Shown here in pieces: positions 7,044 to 21,030 of a stretch of 38,050 nucleotides of DNA; position 1 is the first letter of the stretch; every line of letters begins with the position of its first letter. The translations under genes and the position numbers were made by a program. The notes below the pieces were generated by a model. The model was not told the DNA's origin, did no database searches, and saw only the letters and a program-made list of their open reading frames with translations. This DNA comes from Deltaproteobacteria bacterium (lineage in GTDB: Bacteria; Desulfobacterota; Syntrophia; Syntrophales; UBA8958), in assembly GCA_029561465.1 (NCBI GenBank), contig JAKQIZ010000037.1:1-38050 (forward strand). The letters are read 5' to 3'.

Positions 7044-7469
7044 ATGGCTAAAAAGGTAATTGCCAACATAAAATTGCAGATCAAGGCAGGCAAGGCCACG
7101 CCTTCCCCGCCGATCGGGCCGGCCCTCGGTCAGCATGGGGTGAACATTATGGAATTCTGTAAGGCTTATAATGCCATGACCCAGAGCCAGGAGGGTACGG
7201 TTATTCCCGTCGTGATTACTGTTTATGCCGACCGCTCCTTTACTTTTATCACCAAGACCCCCCCGGCCGCCGTGCTCCTCAAACAGGCGGCGAAGATCGC
7301 CAAGGGATCCGGGATCCCCAACAAGGAAAAGGTCGGGACGGTGACCGCCAAGCAGATCAAGGAGATCGCGGAACTGAAGTTCAACGATCTCAACGCGGTA
7401 GATATTGAAGGCGCCATCAGCGTCATCACGGGTACGGCGCGCTCCATGGGAATTACAATCGAGGGTTGA
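7044..7469 (+). CDS. rplK: 50S ribosomal protein L11
   Basis: L11 forms the stalk base with 23S rRNA and takes part in GTPase-factor binding and the stringent response. The 141 residues show the N-terminal [19 protein letters not shown] signature (about 21-39), with the paired prolines of the thiostrepton-contact region. The C-terminal RNA-binding domain ends with [15 protein letters not shown] lies seven bases before the ATG. It is followed after 17 bases by rplA. In E. coli the L11-L1 pair is autoregulated by L1; no such leader was worked out here. Confidence 0.97.
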   Translation: MAKKVIANIKLQIKAGKATPSPPIGPALGQHGVNIMEFCKAYNAMTQSQEGTVIPVVITVYADRSFTFITKTPPAAVLLKQAAKIAKGSGIPNKEKVGTVTAKQIKEIAELKFNDLNAVDIEGAISVITGTARSMGITIEG

Positions 7470-7492
7470 TCCCCGATCTTTGAGGTTTGATC

Positions 7493-8191
7493 ATGACAAC
7501 AAGAGGGAAAACATTTATCGAGGCAAAGAAGAAGGTGGAACCGGGGAAACGCTATGCCCTCAAGGAAGCGGTGGAACTCGTCATTGCCACCAAACGGGCC
7601 AAGTTCGACGAGACGGTGGAGATCGCCATGCGGTTGGGCGTCAATCCCCAGCATGCCGATCAGATGGTCCGGGGCAGCGTCGTGCTGCCCAACGGTCTGG
7701 GCAAGACGGTCCGGGTCCTGGCCTTCGTCAAGGGCGACAAGGAACGGGAAGCCCAGGAGGCCGGTGCGGATTATGCCGGCGCCGATGACCTGATCGAGAA
7801 GATCAAAGGCGGCTGGCTGGAGTTCGACCGGGTGGTGGCCACTCCGGACATGATGGGCAGCGTGGGCAAACTGGGCAAGATCCTGGGGCCCCGGGGGCTC
7901 ATGCCCAATCCCAAGGTGGGCACCGTGACCTTCGATGTGGCCAGGGCCATTGGCGAATTGAAGGCGGGCAAAGTGGAATTCCGGGTGGAAAGGGCCGGAA
8001 TTGTCCATACCCCGGTAGGGAAAGTCTCATTTGGCGCCGACAAACTCATGGAAAACATCGCTGCCGTCATCGAAACCATCGTCAAGTTGAAGCCGGCGGC
8101 CAGCAAGGGTACCTATCTCAAGAGCATCTCCCTTTCCTCCACGATGGGACCCGGGGTCAAGGTGGACCCCCTTGATGTGAGAAATATATAA
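7493..8191 (+). CDS. rplA: 50S ribosomal protein L1
   Basis: L1 forms the mobile L1 stalk that helps release deacylated tRNA from the E site, and in many bacteria it also represses its own operon. The 232 residues have normal length and include the signature [20 protein letters not shown] (about 124-143). I chose ATG 7493, seven bases after GAGG (7482-7485); an in-frame TTG at 7487 is too close to it. After this gene come 275 bases of leader before rplJ, marking the usual break between the L11 and L10 transcription units. Confidence 0.96.
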   Translation: MTTRGKTFIEAKKKVEPGKRYALKEAVELVIATKRAKFDETVEIAMRLGVNPQHADQMVRGSVVLPNGLGKTVRVLAFVKGDKEREAQEAGADYAGADDLIEKIKGGWLEFDRVVATPDMMGSVGKLGKILGPRGLMPNPKVGTVTFDVARAIGELKAGKVEFRVERAGIVHTPVGKVSFGADKLMENIAAVIETIVKLKPAASKGTYLKSISLSSTMGPGVKVDPLDVRNI

Positions 8192-8231
8192 CGTCCGCTA
8201 AAGGCAGTAATATCTAACACGTGATTGATTG

Positions 8232-8290
8232 AGTCTGAGACAGCAGGTACGGGAGTTTAAACGGTAATTGCAGGCCTGCCGAGACGAGAG
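8232..8290 (+). promoter_or_regulatory. Ribosomal protein L10 leader (autoregulatory RNA)
   Basis: The sequence has the hallmarks of the L10 leader RNA: GAGACAGCAGG at 8237-8247 and CCTGCCGAGAC at 8275-8285, pairing GCAGG with CCTGC, with flanking purine-rich bulges of kink-turn type. It lies upstream of rplJ, where the L10(L12)4 complex binds its own mRNA to repress translation. The fold was assigned by eye. Confidence 0.72.
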
Positions 8291-8301
8291 AAAAACCATG
8301 A

Positions 8302-8343
8302 TTCTGAAAGCGAAGCTTATTGTTCCGAAAGCGAAGCTTAATG
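8302..8343 (+). repeat. Two tandem 21-base repeats in the rplJ leader
   Basis: Units 8302-8322 and 8323-8343 differ at two positions and share GAAAGCGAAGCTTA; TTC after the second unit starts a partial third. Each unit contains AAGCGAAGCTT, an almost self-complementary word. They lie between the L10 leader stem and the rplJ start. Confidence 0.8.
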
Positions 8344-8409
8344 TTCATAATTGGTTGTCATCGTCTTTTTTCCTGTTACCTGCCATTTTGGAACTTTCGA
8401 TTGCGTAGC

Positions 8410-8440
8410 GTCCGGACGGCCGCCCCAGGCCGCCCCGGAC
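8410..8440 (+). promoter_or_regulatory. GC-rich hairpin just before rplJ
   Basis: GTCCGG (8410-8415) pairs with CCGGAC (8435-8440), and the interior GGCC words can pair further. There is no T tract. It ends 12 bases before the AAAGGAGGT ribosome binding site of rplJ, so it may be the lower part of the leader that controls access to that site. Confidence 0.4.
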
Positions 8441-8466
8441 CAATAAGATTGAAAGGAGGTTGAAGA

Positions 8467-8991
8467 TTGGATCGAAAGGAAAAAGAGCAGGTTGTCGCCG
8501 AACTTCACGAAAAGTTGAAGGGATTTAAGCTCGCCGTCCTCACGGGCTATTCGGGCATGGATGTCGCCCGGATTACGGCCCTGCGGGTAGCCCTGCGGAA
8601 ATCCGGCACCGATATGCGGATCGTCAAGAACACCCTACTGCGCATTGCCTCGCAGGGAACTGATTTCAGCGCCATGAACGAGCATATCAAGGGTCCCCTG
8701 GCGCTCGTCCTTACTGACAAGGACGTGGTAGAGACGGTCAAGGTGCTGGTGGAATTCGCGAAAAAGAACTCCGAAATGGAGATCAGAGCCGCCATGCTGG
8801 AGGGAAAGCTGTTGAACCGGGAGCAGGTCAATGCCGTGGCACTGCTGCCGAGTCGTGAGATTCTCATTGGCAGGTTGCTATCCGTGTTGATCGGTGTTCC
8901 CACTGGACTGGTGAGTGTGCTGAGCGCCGTCCCCAGAGGGATGGTCCAGGTCCTCGATGCTTATAGGGAGAAAAAAGAATCACTACAATAA
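8467..8991 (+). CDS. rplJ: 50S ribosomal protein L10
   Basis: L10 anchors the L7/L12 dimers to the ribosomal stalk. The 174 residues match the family: an N-terminal rRNA-binding domain with VAELHEKLKGFKLAVLTGYSG and VKNTLLRIA stretches, and a C-terminal helix near 150-174 that carries L7/L12. The start is TTG 8467, strongly supported by AAAGGAGGT (8452-8460) six bases upstream. The preceding leader contains an L10-type autoregulatory structure. rplL follows after 26 bases, with no terminator between them. Confidence 0.96.
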   Translation: MDRKEKEQVVAELHEKLKGFKLAVLTGYSGMDVARITALRVALRKSGTDMRIVKNTLLRIASQGTDFSAMNEHIKGPLALVLTDKDVVETVKVLVEFAKKNSEMEIRAAMLEGKLLNREQVNAVALLPSREILIGRLLSVLIGVPTGLVSVLSAVPRGMVQVLDAYREKKESLQ

Positions 8992-9017
8992 ATAAAACAG
9001 GAAGGAAGTAAGGAAAG

Positions 9018-9404
9018 ATGGCAAGTCAGATTACCAAGGAAGATGTCGTAAAGTTTATCGAAGGCATGACCGTTCTGGAACTGTCCGAGCTGGTCAAGGA
9101 ATTGGAACAGCGCTTTGGTGTCTCCGCCGCCGCCCCGGTAGCCGTTGCCGCGGTCCCGGCCGGTGGAGAAGCGGTTGCCCCGGCGGAGGAAAAGACGGAA
9201 TTCGACACCATCCTCACCGGATTCGGCGATCAGAAGATTCAGGTCATTAAAGTGGTCAGGGCGATTACCGGACTGGGGCTCAAAGAGGCCAAGGATCTGG
9301 TGGACGGAGTGCCGAAACCTATCAAGGAGGCCGTTTCCAAAGATGAGGCGGCGGATATAAAGAAAAAGATCGAAGAGGTCGGCGGTACCGTAGAGATTAA
9401 ATAG
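9018..9404 (+). CDS. rplL: 50S ribosomal protein L7/L12
   Basis: L7/L12 is the multi-copy acidic stalk protein that recruits translational GTPases. The 128 residues include an N-terminal dimerisation helix (about 1-35), an Ala/Pro/Val-rich flexible hinge (about 37-60) and a C-terminal factor-binding domain (about 61-128) with the conserved [13 protein letters not shown] run. Ribosome binding site GGAAGG lies 9-15 bases before the ATG. It sits between rplJ and rpoB, as in nearly all bacteria, with a 44-base gap before rpoB. Confidence 0.97.
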   Translation: MASQITKEDVVKFIEGMTVLELSELVKELEQRFGVSAAAPVAVAAVPAGGEAVAPAEEKTEFDTILTGFGDQKIQVIKVVRAITGLGLKEAKDLVDGVPKPIKEAVSKDEAADIKKKIEEVGGTVEIK

Positions 9405-9448
9405 TTATTGAGGTACGGCTTATCGGATCTTGAAACCGAAAGGATCAT

Positions 9449-12400
9449 ATGGGCGAGTTTCGTAAAAATTTCGGAAGGATAAAGAAGATTGTGGATATTC
9501 CCAATCTCATCGATATCCAGGTAAAATCCTACGAAAAGTTTCTTCAGAAGGATACGGCCCCCGACCAGCGGGGCAACTACGGCCTCCAGGGGGCCTTTAA
9601 AAGCGTCTTCCCCATTTCCGACTATAGTAAGAAATGCTCTCTAGAATTCGTCAGTTATAAAATTGGAGAGGTGCGCTATGATGTCAAGGAGTGCATTCAA
9701 AAGGGAATGAGCTATGCCGCGCCGCTGAAGATCGTCGTCCGGCTGCTGATTTTCGACGTCGATCTGTCCACGAACCAGAAGCAGATCAGTAACATCAAGG
9801 AGCAGGAAATCTATTTCGGCGAGATCCCTCTCATGACGGAGAACGGGACGTTCATCGTCAACGGTACGGAGCGGGTGATCGTCAGCCAGCTCCACCGCTC
9901 TCCGGGAATCTTCTTCGATCATGACAAGGGGAAGACTCTGGCCAGCGGCAAGCTCATCTATTCGGCCCGGGTGATCCCCATTCGCGGTTCCTGGCTGGAT
10001 CTGGAATTCGATTCCAAGGATCTCCTCTATGTCCGGATCGACCGCCGTCGCAAGATGCCGGTGACGATTCTCCTCAAGGCCATGGGGAATTCCACGGAAT
10101 TTATCCTGAATTACTTTTACAATATCGAAACGGTCTTCCTGGATGGAGATCAGTTTTTTATGGCCGTGGATAATTCCCTCCTGGGCGAAAAGGCCCCGGA
10201 AGACATCCGGGACGCGTCTGATGAGGTGATTGTCAAAAAGGGCAGGAAGATCAACAAGATCCTGCTGAAAAAGATGTCCGAAGCTTCGATTACGCGCATT
10301 ACGGCAAGCGAAGCTGACGTGGTCGGCAAGATCCTCTCAACGGACATCATGGATCCGGAAACGGGAGAGGTCCTGTTGCGCTGCAACGAAGAACTCTCCC
10401 CGGAGGGATTGAAGCTCCTCCAGGCTAAGAACATCCGGGAGGTCCGGTTCATCCACCTCGATGAAGAAATGGGCAATGTGTCGATCCGTGAGACCTTGCT
10501 GGCTGATCGTATCGAAACCATGAATGATGCCATAATCGAGATATACCGCCGGCTCCGCCCCAGCAATCCCCCCACCCCGGAAACGGCCCAGGCTTTCTTC
10601 CGGAGTCTCTTCTTCGAACCGGAAACCTACGATCTCTCCGACGTGGGGCGGGCCAAGATGAACTACAAGCTCCGCCTCGACGTCCCCACGAATGTTACGG
10701 TACTAAGAAATGAAGATATCTTGGCGGCGGTCAAATATCTCATCGACCTGAAAAACGGGATCGGGGAATGTACGGTGGACGATATCGATCATTTGGGAAA
10801 CCGGCGGGTGCGCTCAGTCGGTGAATTGATCGAAAACCAGTACCGAATCGGGCTTGTGCGCATGGAGAGGGCCATCAAGGAGAAGATGAGCCTTCAGGAC
10901 ATCGAGACGATGATGCCCCATGATCTTGTAAATGCCAAACCCGTTTCGGCGGTGGTCAACGAGTTCTTCGGGAGCAGCCAATTGTCCCAGTTTATGGACC
11001 AGACCAATCCCCTTTCGGAGATCACCCATAAACGGCGACTTTCCGCTCTGGGACCCGGCGGCCTTACCCGGGAAAGGGCGGGGTTCGAGGTCCGGGACGT
11101 CCATCCCACCCATTACGGGCGGATCTGCCCGGTGGAAACACCGGAGGGGCCCAATATCGGCCTCATCGTCTCGCTTTCCACCTATGCCCGGGTCAACGAG
11201 TTCGGATTTATCGAAACCCCCTATCGCCTGGTAAAAGACGGGCGGGTCCTCGACGAGGTCCGCTATATGACTGCCATCGAGGAGGAAAATTTTATCATCG
11301 CCCAGGCGGATCGTCCTCTGGACAAGGATGGCCGGTTTATCGGGGAGATGATCTCCGCCCGCAAGGGCGGCGATTTCATTACCGTCGAACCGGAAGAGAT
11401 CAACTACATGGATGTTTCTCCTAATCAGCTCGTCAGCGTCGCCGCCACGCTCATTCCCTTCCTGGAACATGACGATGCCAACCGTGCCCTCATGGGCTCC
11501 AACATGCAGCGCCAGGCCGTGCCGTTGATGAGACCCGCCGTCCCGGTAGTAGGCACCGGCATGGAGGCGGTCGTGGCCCGGGATTCCGGGGCCGTAGTGG
11601 CCGCCCGGCGGGACGGAGTGGTGGAAAGCGTGGATGCGGCCCGCATCGTCGTCAAATGCGACGGCACCGGCGATGACAACCTGGACATCGGGGTGGATAT
11701 CTACAACCTGGTCAAATATCAACGTTCCAACCAGGACACCTGCTTCAATCAGAAGCCAATCGTCGTCAAGGGCGACCGAGTGCGCCGCGGGGACATCATC
11801 GCCGACGGTCCTGCCACGGACAACGGTGAACTGGCCCTGGGAAGAAACGTCATGGTGGCCTTCATGTCCTGGGGGGGGTACAATTACGAAGATTCGATTC
11901 TGGTGAGTGAGCGGGTCGTCAAGGAGGACATCTATACCTCCATCCATATCGAAGAGTTCGAGACCATGTCCCGGGACACGAAACTGGGCAAGGAGGAGAT
12001 AACCAGAGACATCCCCAATGTAGGGGAAGAGGCCCTGAAGAACCTGGACGAAAGCGGTATCGTCCGCATGGGCGTATCCGTGAAGCCCGGAGACATTCTG
12101 GTCGGCAAGATCACCCCCAAGGGGGAGACGCAACTGTCCTCGGAGGAGAAGCTGCTCCGGGCCATTTTCGGCGAGAAGGCCAGCGACGTGCGCGACACTT
12201 CCCTCCGGGTTCCCCCGGGGGTGGAAGGTACGGTGATCGACGCCAAGATATTTACCCGCAAAGGGGTGGAAAAGGACAGCCGGTCCCAGGAAATCGAGGA
12301 TGAAGCCCTGAGTTCCATAGAGAAGGATCGTAATGACGAGTTGCGCATCATCACCGATTCGGTACGGGCCAGAATCACGGAAATGCTAGTCGGTAAGACT

Positions 12401-13540
12401 GCCGGCGCCAAGCTCGCGGACGGAAAAAAGAAAAAGATCTACCTAAAAAAGGGCGAAGAGATCGATGGCGAAATCCTGGCGAAGATCCCCTTCGATCTCT
12501 GGAAGGACATCACCCTGGCCGGGGATGAAGAGACGGAAGAGCAGGTTCGGATGCTGTGCGACAATCTGACCCGGAAGAAGGAGAGGATCGACGCCTACTT
12601 CAAGGAAAAGATCGAAAAGCTCCGGGCCGGCGATGAATTGCCCCCCGGAGTCATCAAGATGGTTAAGGTCTATGTAGCCATCAAGAGGAAATTATCCGTG
12701 GGCGACAAGATGGCAGGCCGCCATGGGAACAAGGGAGTCCTTTCCCGGATCCTGCCGGAAGAAGATATGCCCTATTTTGTGGACGGCACCCCGGTGGATA
12801 TTGTCCTCAATCCCCTGGGGGTTCCCTCCCGGATGAACGTTGGCCAGATTTTGGAGACCCATCTCGGTTGGGCGGCCAAAGGTCTGGGCGACAAGATCAA
12901 CGAACTGATGAAGACACGGCAGAATCTGGAGCAGGTCAAAAAGGAAATCAAGGCAATTTATGCCTCTCCGGAGGCGAATGTTTTTATCGACAAGGCATCG
13001 GAGGGGGATGTCAAGAGATTCGTTTCTCGTCTGCAAAGTGGGATCTCCTTCTCCACCCCGGTCTTTGACAGCGCCGATGAAAACGAGATCCGGCAGATGT
13101 TGAAACTCGCCAACCTTCCCGAGAAAGGCCAGACGGTCCTTTTCGACGGGAGGACGGGTGAGCCCTTCGACCAGGAGATCACCGTCGGCATGATCTACAT
13201 GCTCAAACTCCATCACCTGGTGGACAACAAGATCCATGCCCGCTCCATCGGCCCCTATTCCTTGGTCACCCAGCAGCCCCTGGGAGGCAAGGCCCAGTTC
13301 GGCGGCCAGCGACTGGGCGAGATGGAGGTCTGGGCCATGGAGGCTTACGGTGCCGCCTATTCCCTCCAGGAATTTCTCACGGTTAAATCCGACGATGTGG
13401 CGGGGAGAACGAGGATGTACGAGACCATCGTGAAAGGGGAACACACCCTGGAACCGGGGCTGCCGGAGTCGTTCAACGTCCTGGTCAAGGAACTCCAGAG
13501 CCTCTGCCTGGATGTTGAATTAATTGAGGAAGAAAGTTAA
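9449..13540 (+). CDS. rpoB: DNA-directed RNA polymerase subunit beta
   Basis: This is the second-largest RNA polymerase subunit, forming one pincer and half of the active site. The 1363 residues are close to the E. coli length of 1342. The rifampicin pocket (about 506-532) keeps Q514, D517, H527 and S532, equivalent to E. coli Q513, D516, H526 and S531, so resistance is not predicted from these positions. The conserved [12 protein letters not shown] and [10 protein letters not shown] blocks are present. The ATG follows AAAGGA. The WGG codons contain a run of eight G (about 11872-11879), which is a slippage- or sequencing-error-prone tract but is in frame here. rpoC follows after 11 bases. Confidence 0.98.
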   Translation: MGEFRKNFGRIKKIVDIPNLIDIQVKSYEKFLQKDTAPDQRGNYGLQGAFKSVFPISDYSKKCSLEFVSYKIGEVRYDVKECIQKGMSYAAPLKIVVRLLIFDVDLSTNQKQISNIKEQEIYFGEIPLMTENGTFIVNGTERVIVSQLHRSPGIFFDHDKGKTLASGKLIYSARVIPIRGSWLDLEFDSKDLLYVRIDRRRKMPVTILLKAMGNSTEFILNYFYNIETVFLDGDQFFMAVDNSLLGEKAPEDIRDASDEVIVKKGRKINKILLKKMSEASITRITASEADVVGKILSTDIMDPETGEVLLRCNEELSPEGLKLLQAKNIREVRFIHLDEEMGNVSIRETLLADRIETMNDAIIEIYRRLRPSNPPTPETAQAFFRSLFFEPETYDLSDVGRAKMNYKLRLDVPTNVTVLRNEDILAAVKYLIDLKNGIGECTVDDIDHLGNRRVRSVGELIENQYRIGLVRMERAIKEKMSLQDIETMMPHDLVNAKPVSAVVNEFFGSSQLSQFMDQTNPLSEITHKRRLSALGPGGLTRERAGFEVRDVHPTHYGRICPVETPEGPNIGLIVSLSTYARVNEFGFIETPYRLVKDGRVLDEVRYMTAIEEENFIIAQADRPLDKDGRFIGEMISARKGGDFITVEPEEINYMDVSPNQLVSVAATLIPFLEHDDANRALMGSNMQRQAVPLMRPAVPVVGTGMEAVVARDSGAVVAARRDGVVESVDAARIVVKCDGTGDDNLDIGVDIYNLVKYQRSNQDTCFNQKPIVVKGDRVRRGDIIADGPATDNGELALGRNVMVAFMSWGGYNYEDSILVSERVVKEDIYTSIHIEEFETMSRDTKLGKEEITRDIPNVGEEALKNLDESGIVRMGVSVKPGDILVGKITPKGETQLSSEEKLLRAIFGEKASDVRDTSLRVPPGVEGTVIDAKIFTRKGVEKDSRSQEIEDEALSSIEKDRNDELRIITDSVRARITEMLVGKTAGAKLADGKKKKIYLKKGEEIDGEILAKIPFDLWKDITLAGDEETEEQVRMLCDNLTRKKERIDAYFKEKIEKLRAGDELPPGVIKMVKVYVAIKRKLSVGDKMAGRHGNKGVLSRILPEEDMPYFVDGTPVDIVLNPLGVPSRMNVGQILETHLGWAAKGLGDKINELMKTRQNLEQVKKEIKAIYASPEANVFIDKASEGDVKRFVSRLQSGISFSTPVFDSADENEIRQMLKLANLPEKGQTVLFDGRTGEPFDQEITVGMIYMLKLHHLVDNKIHARSIGPYSLVTQQPLGGKAQFGGQRLGEMEVWAMEAYGAAYSLQEFLTVKSDDVAGRTRMYETIVKGEHTLEPGLPESFNVLVKELQSLCLDVELIEEES

Positions 13541-13551
13541 GGAGCAGATGC

Positions 13552-17760
<4,209 letters not shown>

Positions 17761-17781
17761 TCTCATTATTGGTAGTAAGCC

Positions 17782-17820
17782 AAGCTTTGCCGTACCTGTC
17801 CGTGCGGACGGGAAGAGCTT
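17782..17820 (+). promoter_or_regulatory. Hairpin between rpoC and rpsL
   Basis: CCTGTCCG (17795-17802) pairs with CGGACGGG (17805-17812), and AAGCT/AGCTT (17782-17786, 17816-17820) can extend the structure. No T tract follows; instead the rpsL ribosome binding site GGGAGGAG comes immediately after. It could be an S7/S12 mRNA control or processing structure rather than a terminator. Confidence 0.4.
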
Positions 17821-17832
17821 TCGGGAGGAGAC

Positions 17833-18204
17833 ATGCCGACTATAAACCAGTTAGTCCGCAAAGGCAGGACTAAAATAGAAGGAAAGACTAAGTCCCCGGC
17901 GCTGGTCGGGTCGCCGCAGCGGCGCGGAGTGTGTGTCCGTGTCTATACATCGACCCCCAAGAAACCCAACTCGGCGTTGCGCAAGGTCGCCCGGGTGCGA
18001 CTAACCAGCGGGTACGAAGTAACGTCCTATATACCCGGGGTGGGGCACAATCTTCAGGAGCATTCCGTAGTCCTGGTCCGGGGCGGGAGAGTGAAGGATC
18101 TGCCGGGGGTGCGTTATCATATCGTGCGGGGCACCCTCGATGCCGTGGGCGTCCAGGGAAGAAAACAGGGCCGATCGAAATACGGGGCCAAGAAACCGAA
18201 TTAG
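17833..18204 (+). CDS. rpsL: 30S ribosomal protein S12
   Basis: S12 sits at the decoding centre and influences translational accuracy. The 123 residues have the standard [11 protein letters not shown] start and the [14 protein letters not shown] loop. K43 is the unaltered lysine that mutates in streptomycin resistance, and the [10 protein letters not shown] loop has the aspartate that RimO methylthiolates in other bacteria. The ATG follows GGGAGGAGAC. It opens the str cluster and is followed after 16 bases by rpsG. Confidence 0.97.
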   Translation: MPTINQLVRKGRTKIEGKTKSPALVGSPQRRGVCVRVYTSTPKKPNSALRKVARVRLTSGYEVTSYIPGVGHNLQEHSVVLVRGGRVKDLPGVRYHIVRGTLDAVGVQGRKQGRSKYGAKKPN

Positions 18205-18220
18205 GCGGGGATAGATCATC

Positions 18221-18691
18221 ATGCCGAGAAGACGAGAGGTAACAAAAAGGGAGATTATACCTGATCCCAAGTACAATAATAAAATGGTGGCCCAGTTCGT
18301 CAACAATCTTTTGAAGCAGGGAAAGAAAAGCACCGCGGAATCAATTCTCTACGGGGCGTTTGACATCATAGAAAAACGGGTCAAGGAGCCGCCGGTGGAT
18401 GTATTCGAAAAGGCCCTCAGCAATGTGAAACCGGTGATAGAGGTCAAATCGCGCCGGGTGGGCGGTTCCACCTACCAGGTGCCCACGGAGGTCCAACCGT
18501 CGCGGCGAATGGCCCTGGCGATCCGCTGGCTGATCACCAATGCCAAGGAACGGGCAGAAAAGACAATGAAGGAAAAACTCGCGGCGGAGCTCATCGACGC
18601 CGCCAACAATAGAGGCGCGGCGATCAAAAAGCGGGAAGCTGTGCACAAAATGGCGGAGGCCAACAAGGCCTTTGCCCACTATCGGTTTTAG
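18221..18691 (+). CDS. rpsG: 30S ribosomal protein S7
   Basis: S7 nucleates assembly of the 30S head and lines the E site. In E. coli it represses its own operon. The 156 residues are of normal length, with MPRRREV at the start, the VGGSTYQVP beta-hairpin (about 80-88) and the conserved AIRWLITNA helix. The start ATG lies ten bases after GGGGATAG. In most bacteria fusA follows; here the next gene, 83 bases later, is tuf. Confidence 0.97.
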   Translation: MPRRREVTKREIIPDPKYNNKMVAQFVNNLLKQGKKSTAESILYGAFDIIEKRVKEPPVDVFEKALSNVKPVIEVKSRRVGGSTYQVPTEVQPSRRMALAIRWLITNAKERAEKTMKEKLAAELIDAANNRGAAIKKREAVHKMAEANKAFAHYRF

Positions 18692-18774
18692 AGAAATTCA
18701 AGACAGGTCATTGCAGGAGCAAAGGGTCACAAATACATAAGAGTTTTTTCAACAGACGAAGGAGGTAAGTAGAG

Positions 18775-19968
18775 ATGGCCAAGAAAAAATTTGAAAGGAC
18801 AAAGCCGCATCTGAACATCGGTACCATCGGTCACGTGGATCACGGGAAGACGACCTTGACGGCAGCGATTACCAAGCACTTGTCCAAGAAAGGTTTCGCC
18901 GAGTTCAGGTCCTTTGACTCCATCGACAATGCCCCAGAGGAAAAGGAGCGAGGTGTTACGATCAATATCACCCATGTGGAGTACGAGACGGACAAACGGC
19001 ACTACGCCCACGTCGATTGCCCCGGCCATGCCGACTACATCAAGAACATGATCTCCGGCGCCGCCCACATGGACGGCACAATCCTCGTCGTGGCGGCCTC
19101 CGACGGTCCCATGCCCCAGACCCGCGAGCACATCCTCCTGGCCCGCCAGGTCCAGGTGCCCTATGTGGTGGTATATATGAACAAGGTCGATCTCGTCGAT
19201 GATCCGGAGCTTCTGGACCTGGTCGAACTGGAGCTCCGGGAACTTCTCAAGGAGTACCAGTTCCCCGGCGACGATATCCCCATCATCCGCGGCTCCGCCC
19301 TGAAGGCCTTGGAGACCGATGATCCCAATTCCGAAGAAGCCAAATCCATCTGGGAACTCATGAATGCGGTGGACAACTATATCCCCGAACCGCAACGCGT
19401 TCTGGACAAACCTTTCCTCATGCCCATCGGGGACGTCTTCAGCATCTCCGGCCGCGGCACCGTGGTCACGGGCCGGGTGGACAGGGGGATCATCAAAACC
19501 GGCGAGGAAGTAGAAATCGTTGGGATTCGTCCCACCTTCAAGACCGTCTGCACCGGCGTCGAAATGTTCCGCAAGACCCTGGATGAAGGCCGGGCCGGCG
19601 ACGACATCGGCGTCCTGCTCCGGGGCACAAAGCGGGAAGAAGTGGAAAGGGGACAGGTGGTTGCCAAACCCGGTTCCATTACCCCCCACACCAAATTCAA
19701 GGCCCAGGTCTATGTACTGACCAAAGAGGAAGGTGGCCGTCATACACCCTTCTTTACCGGTTATCGGCCCCAGTTCTATTTCCGGACCACCGACGTTACC
19801 GGGGTGGCCCTGCTGCCAGAGGGGGTGGAGATGGTCATGCCGGGAGACAATGTGGAAATGGAAATTCAGCTAATTACCCCCATCGCCATGGAGGAGCAGC
19901 TCCGTTTCGCCATCCGCGAGGGTGGCCGGACGGTCGGGGCTGGTGTTGTCAGCAAGGTAATTGAATAA
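18775..19968 (+). CDS. tuf: Translation elongation factor Tu
   Basis: EF-Tu delivers aminoacyl-tRNA to the ribosomal A site as a GTPase. The 397 residues carry G1 GHVDHGKT (19-26), the switch I threonine T62, G3 DCPGH with catalytic H85, G4 NKVD (136-139) and SALKAL, followed by beta-barrel domains II and III. A few normally near-invariant spots differ ([11 protein letters not shown] where NMITGAAQMDG is usual; VTINITH where ITINTSH is usual), but no catalytic residue is lost. GGAGG lies about ten bases before the ATG. This is the only tuf in the window; the usual second copy after tRNA-Thr is absent. rpsJ follows after 22 bases. Confidence 0.97.
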   Translation: MAKKKFERTKPHLNIGTIGHVDHGKTTLTAAITKHLSKKGFAEFRSFDSIDNAPEEKERGVTINITHVEYETDKRHYAHVDCPGHADYIKNMISGAAHMDGTILVVAASDGPMPQTREHILLARQVQVPYVVVYMNKVDLVDDPELLDLVELELRELLKEYQFPGDDIPIIRGSALKALETDDPNSEEAKSIWELMNAVDNYIPEPQRVLDKPFLMPIGDVFSISGRGTVVTGRVDRGIIKTGEEVEIVGIRPTFKTVCTGVEMFRKTLDEGRAGDDIGVLLRGTKREEVERGQVVAKPGSITPHTKFKAQVYVLTKEEGGRHTPFFTGYRPQFYFRTTDVTGVALLPEGVEMVMPGDNVEMEIQLITPIAMEEQLRFAIREGGRTVGAGVVSKVIE

Positions 19969-19990
19969 CAAAGAGGAAACCGGCGCGACC

Positions 19991-20299
19991 ATGAAAGACC
20001 AGAGAATAAGGATTCGTCTCAAAGCCTACGACTACAAGCTGCTGGACCGATCGGTGGAGGATATCGTCGAAACGGCCAAGCGCACAGGGGCCCGTGTTGC
20101 CGGGCCCATTCCCCTGCCTACGGAAATCAATAGATTTTGCGTCAACAGGTCGCCCCACGTAGACAAGAAATCCCGGGAACAGCTTGAGATCAGGACGCAC
20201 AAGCGTTTGATAGACATCATTGAACCCACCCAGTCCACGGTCGACGCCCTGATGAAGCTTGACCTGTCGGCCGGGGTGGATGTGGAGATCAAACTATAG
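19991..20299 (+). CDS. rpsJ: 30S ribosomal protein S10 (NusE)
   Basis: S10 is part of the 30S head and, as NusE, pairs with NusB and NusG in antitermination complexes. The 102 residues from ATG 19991 match the family, with [19 protein letters not shown] at the start and the GPIPLPTEI segment of the extended loop. A longer frame from TTG 19961 would overlap the end of tuf and has no family support. AGAGG is rather far upstream (about 14 bases). A terminator-like hairpin follows before rplC, which is unusual for the first gene of the S10 operon. Confidence 0.95.
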   Translation: MKDQRIRIRLKAYDYKLLDRSVEDIVETAKRTGARVAGPIPLPTEINRFCVNRSPHVDKKSREQLEIRTHKRLIDIIEPTQSTVDALMKLDLSAGVDVEIKL

Positions 20300-20310
20300 G
20301 TTGTATATGA

Positions 20311-20354
20311 CAGGGGATGGAACAGAGTCAGACTTTCCATCTCCTGATTTTTTT
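20311..20354 (+). terminator. Intrinsic terminator-like hairpin between rpsJ and rplC
   Basis: A 12-base arm CAGGGGATGGAA (20311-20322) pairs with TTCCATCTCCTG (20335-20346) with one G-U pair. The loop is 12 bases, and one A followed by seven T (20348-20354) comes next. This is a textbook rho-independent terminator shape, but it lies inside the S10 operon, 17 bases before the rplC start. It may act as a partial terminator or a regulated attenuator. Confidence 0.72.
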
Positions 20355-20370
20355 CGATTAGAGAACCGAC

Positions 20371-21012
20371 ATGATAAAGGGACTGATAGGCAGAAAACTG
20401 GGAATGACCCAGATCTTTACCGAAGATGGCGGTGCCGTGCCGGCGACGGTCATTGAGGTCGAACCTTCAGTGGTCGTTCAGAGGAAGACCACGGAAAAGG
20501 ATGGTTACGAAGCAGTACAGTTGGGATATGGCCGGATCAAACAGAAACACGTGACTAAGCCTCTCCAGGGTCATTTCCGCAAGGCGGACAAAGGATTCTT
20601 CCGGACGCTCCGGGAATTTCGCCTGGAGGCCGGCGGCTATAAGCCGGGAGAGGAACTGTGTGCCGACATCTTCAAAGCCGGAGATTATGTGGATATTACC
20701 GGTACCTCCAAGGGCAAGGGTTTTGCTGGCGGAGTGAAGAGGCATGGTTTCGGCGGCGGTCGGGCTACCCACGGCTCGATGTTTCACCGGGCCCCCGGTT
20801 CCATCGGGGCGAGCGCCGAACCTTCGCGGGTCTTCAAAGGAAAGAAGCTTCCCGGGCGAATGGGGGGTGAACGGAACACCATCCAGAACATCAAGGTGCT
20901 CCTCGTACGGCCGGAAGACAACGCCCTGCTGGTGAAGGGGGCCGTCCCCGGAGGCAAGCAGGGGATCGTTCTGATCAGGTCGGCAGTCAAGAAAACAACG
21001 GTTGAGAAATAG
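20371..21012 (+). CDS. rplC: 50S ribosomal protein L3
   Basis: L3 is an early-assembly protein whose long loop reaches the peptidyl-transferase centre. The 213 residues begin [16 protein letters not shown] and include the [17 protein letters not shown] signature (about 112-128) and the glycine-rich loop region after it. Only a weak GAGAACC precedes the ATG. The gene is separated from rpsJ by a terminator-like hairpin whose T tract ends 16 bases before the start codon, so its expression may depend on read-through or on an unseen internal promoter. Confidence 0.97.
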   Translation: MIKGLIGRKLGMTQIFTEDGGAVPATVIEVEPSVVVQRKTTEKDGYEAVQLGYGRIKQKHVTKPLQGHFRKADKGFFRTLREFRLEAGGYKPGEELCADIFKAGDYVDITGTSKGKGFAGGVKRHGFGGGRATHGSMFHRAPGSIGASAEPSRVFKGKKLPGRMGGERNTIQNIKVLLVRPEDNALLVKGAVPGGKQGIVLIRSAVKKTTVEK

Positions 21013-21030
21013 CGATACAGGGTGGACAAG

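Noticed and set aside
11872-11879. Run of eight G in rpoB as a programmed frameshift
   Set aside because: The normal frame encodes the invariant [10 protein letters not shown] block on both sides, so no shift is needed.
10814-12133. 439-codon minus-strand frame inside rpoB
   Set aside because: A shadow of rpoB caused by GC-rich codon usage; histidine- and aspartate-rich translation without a known fold.
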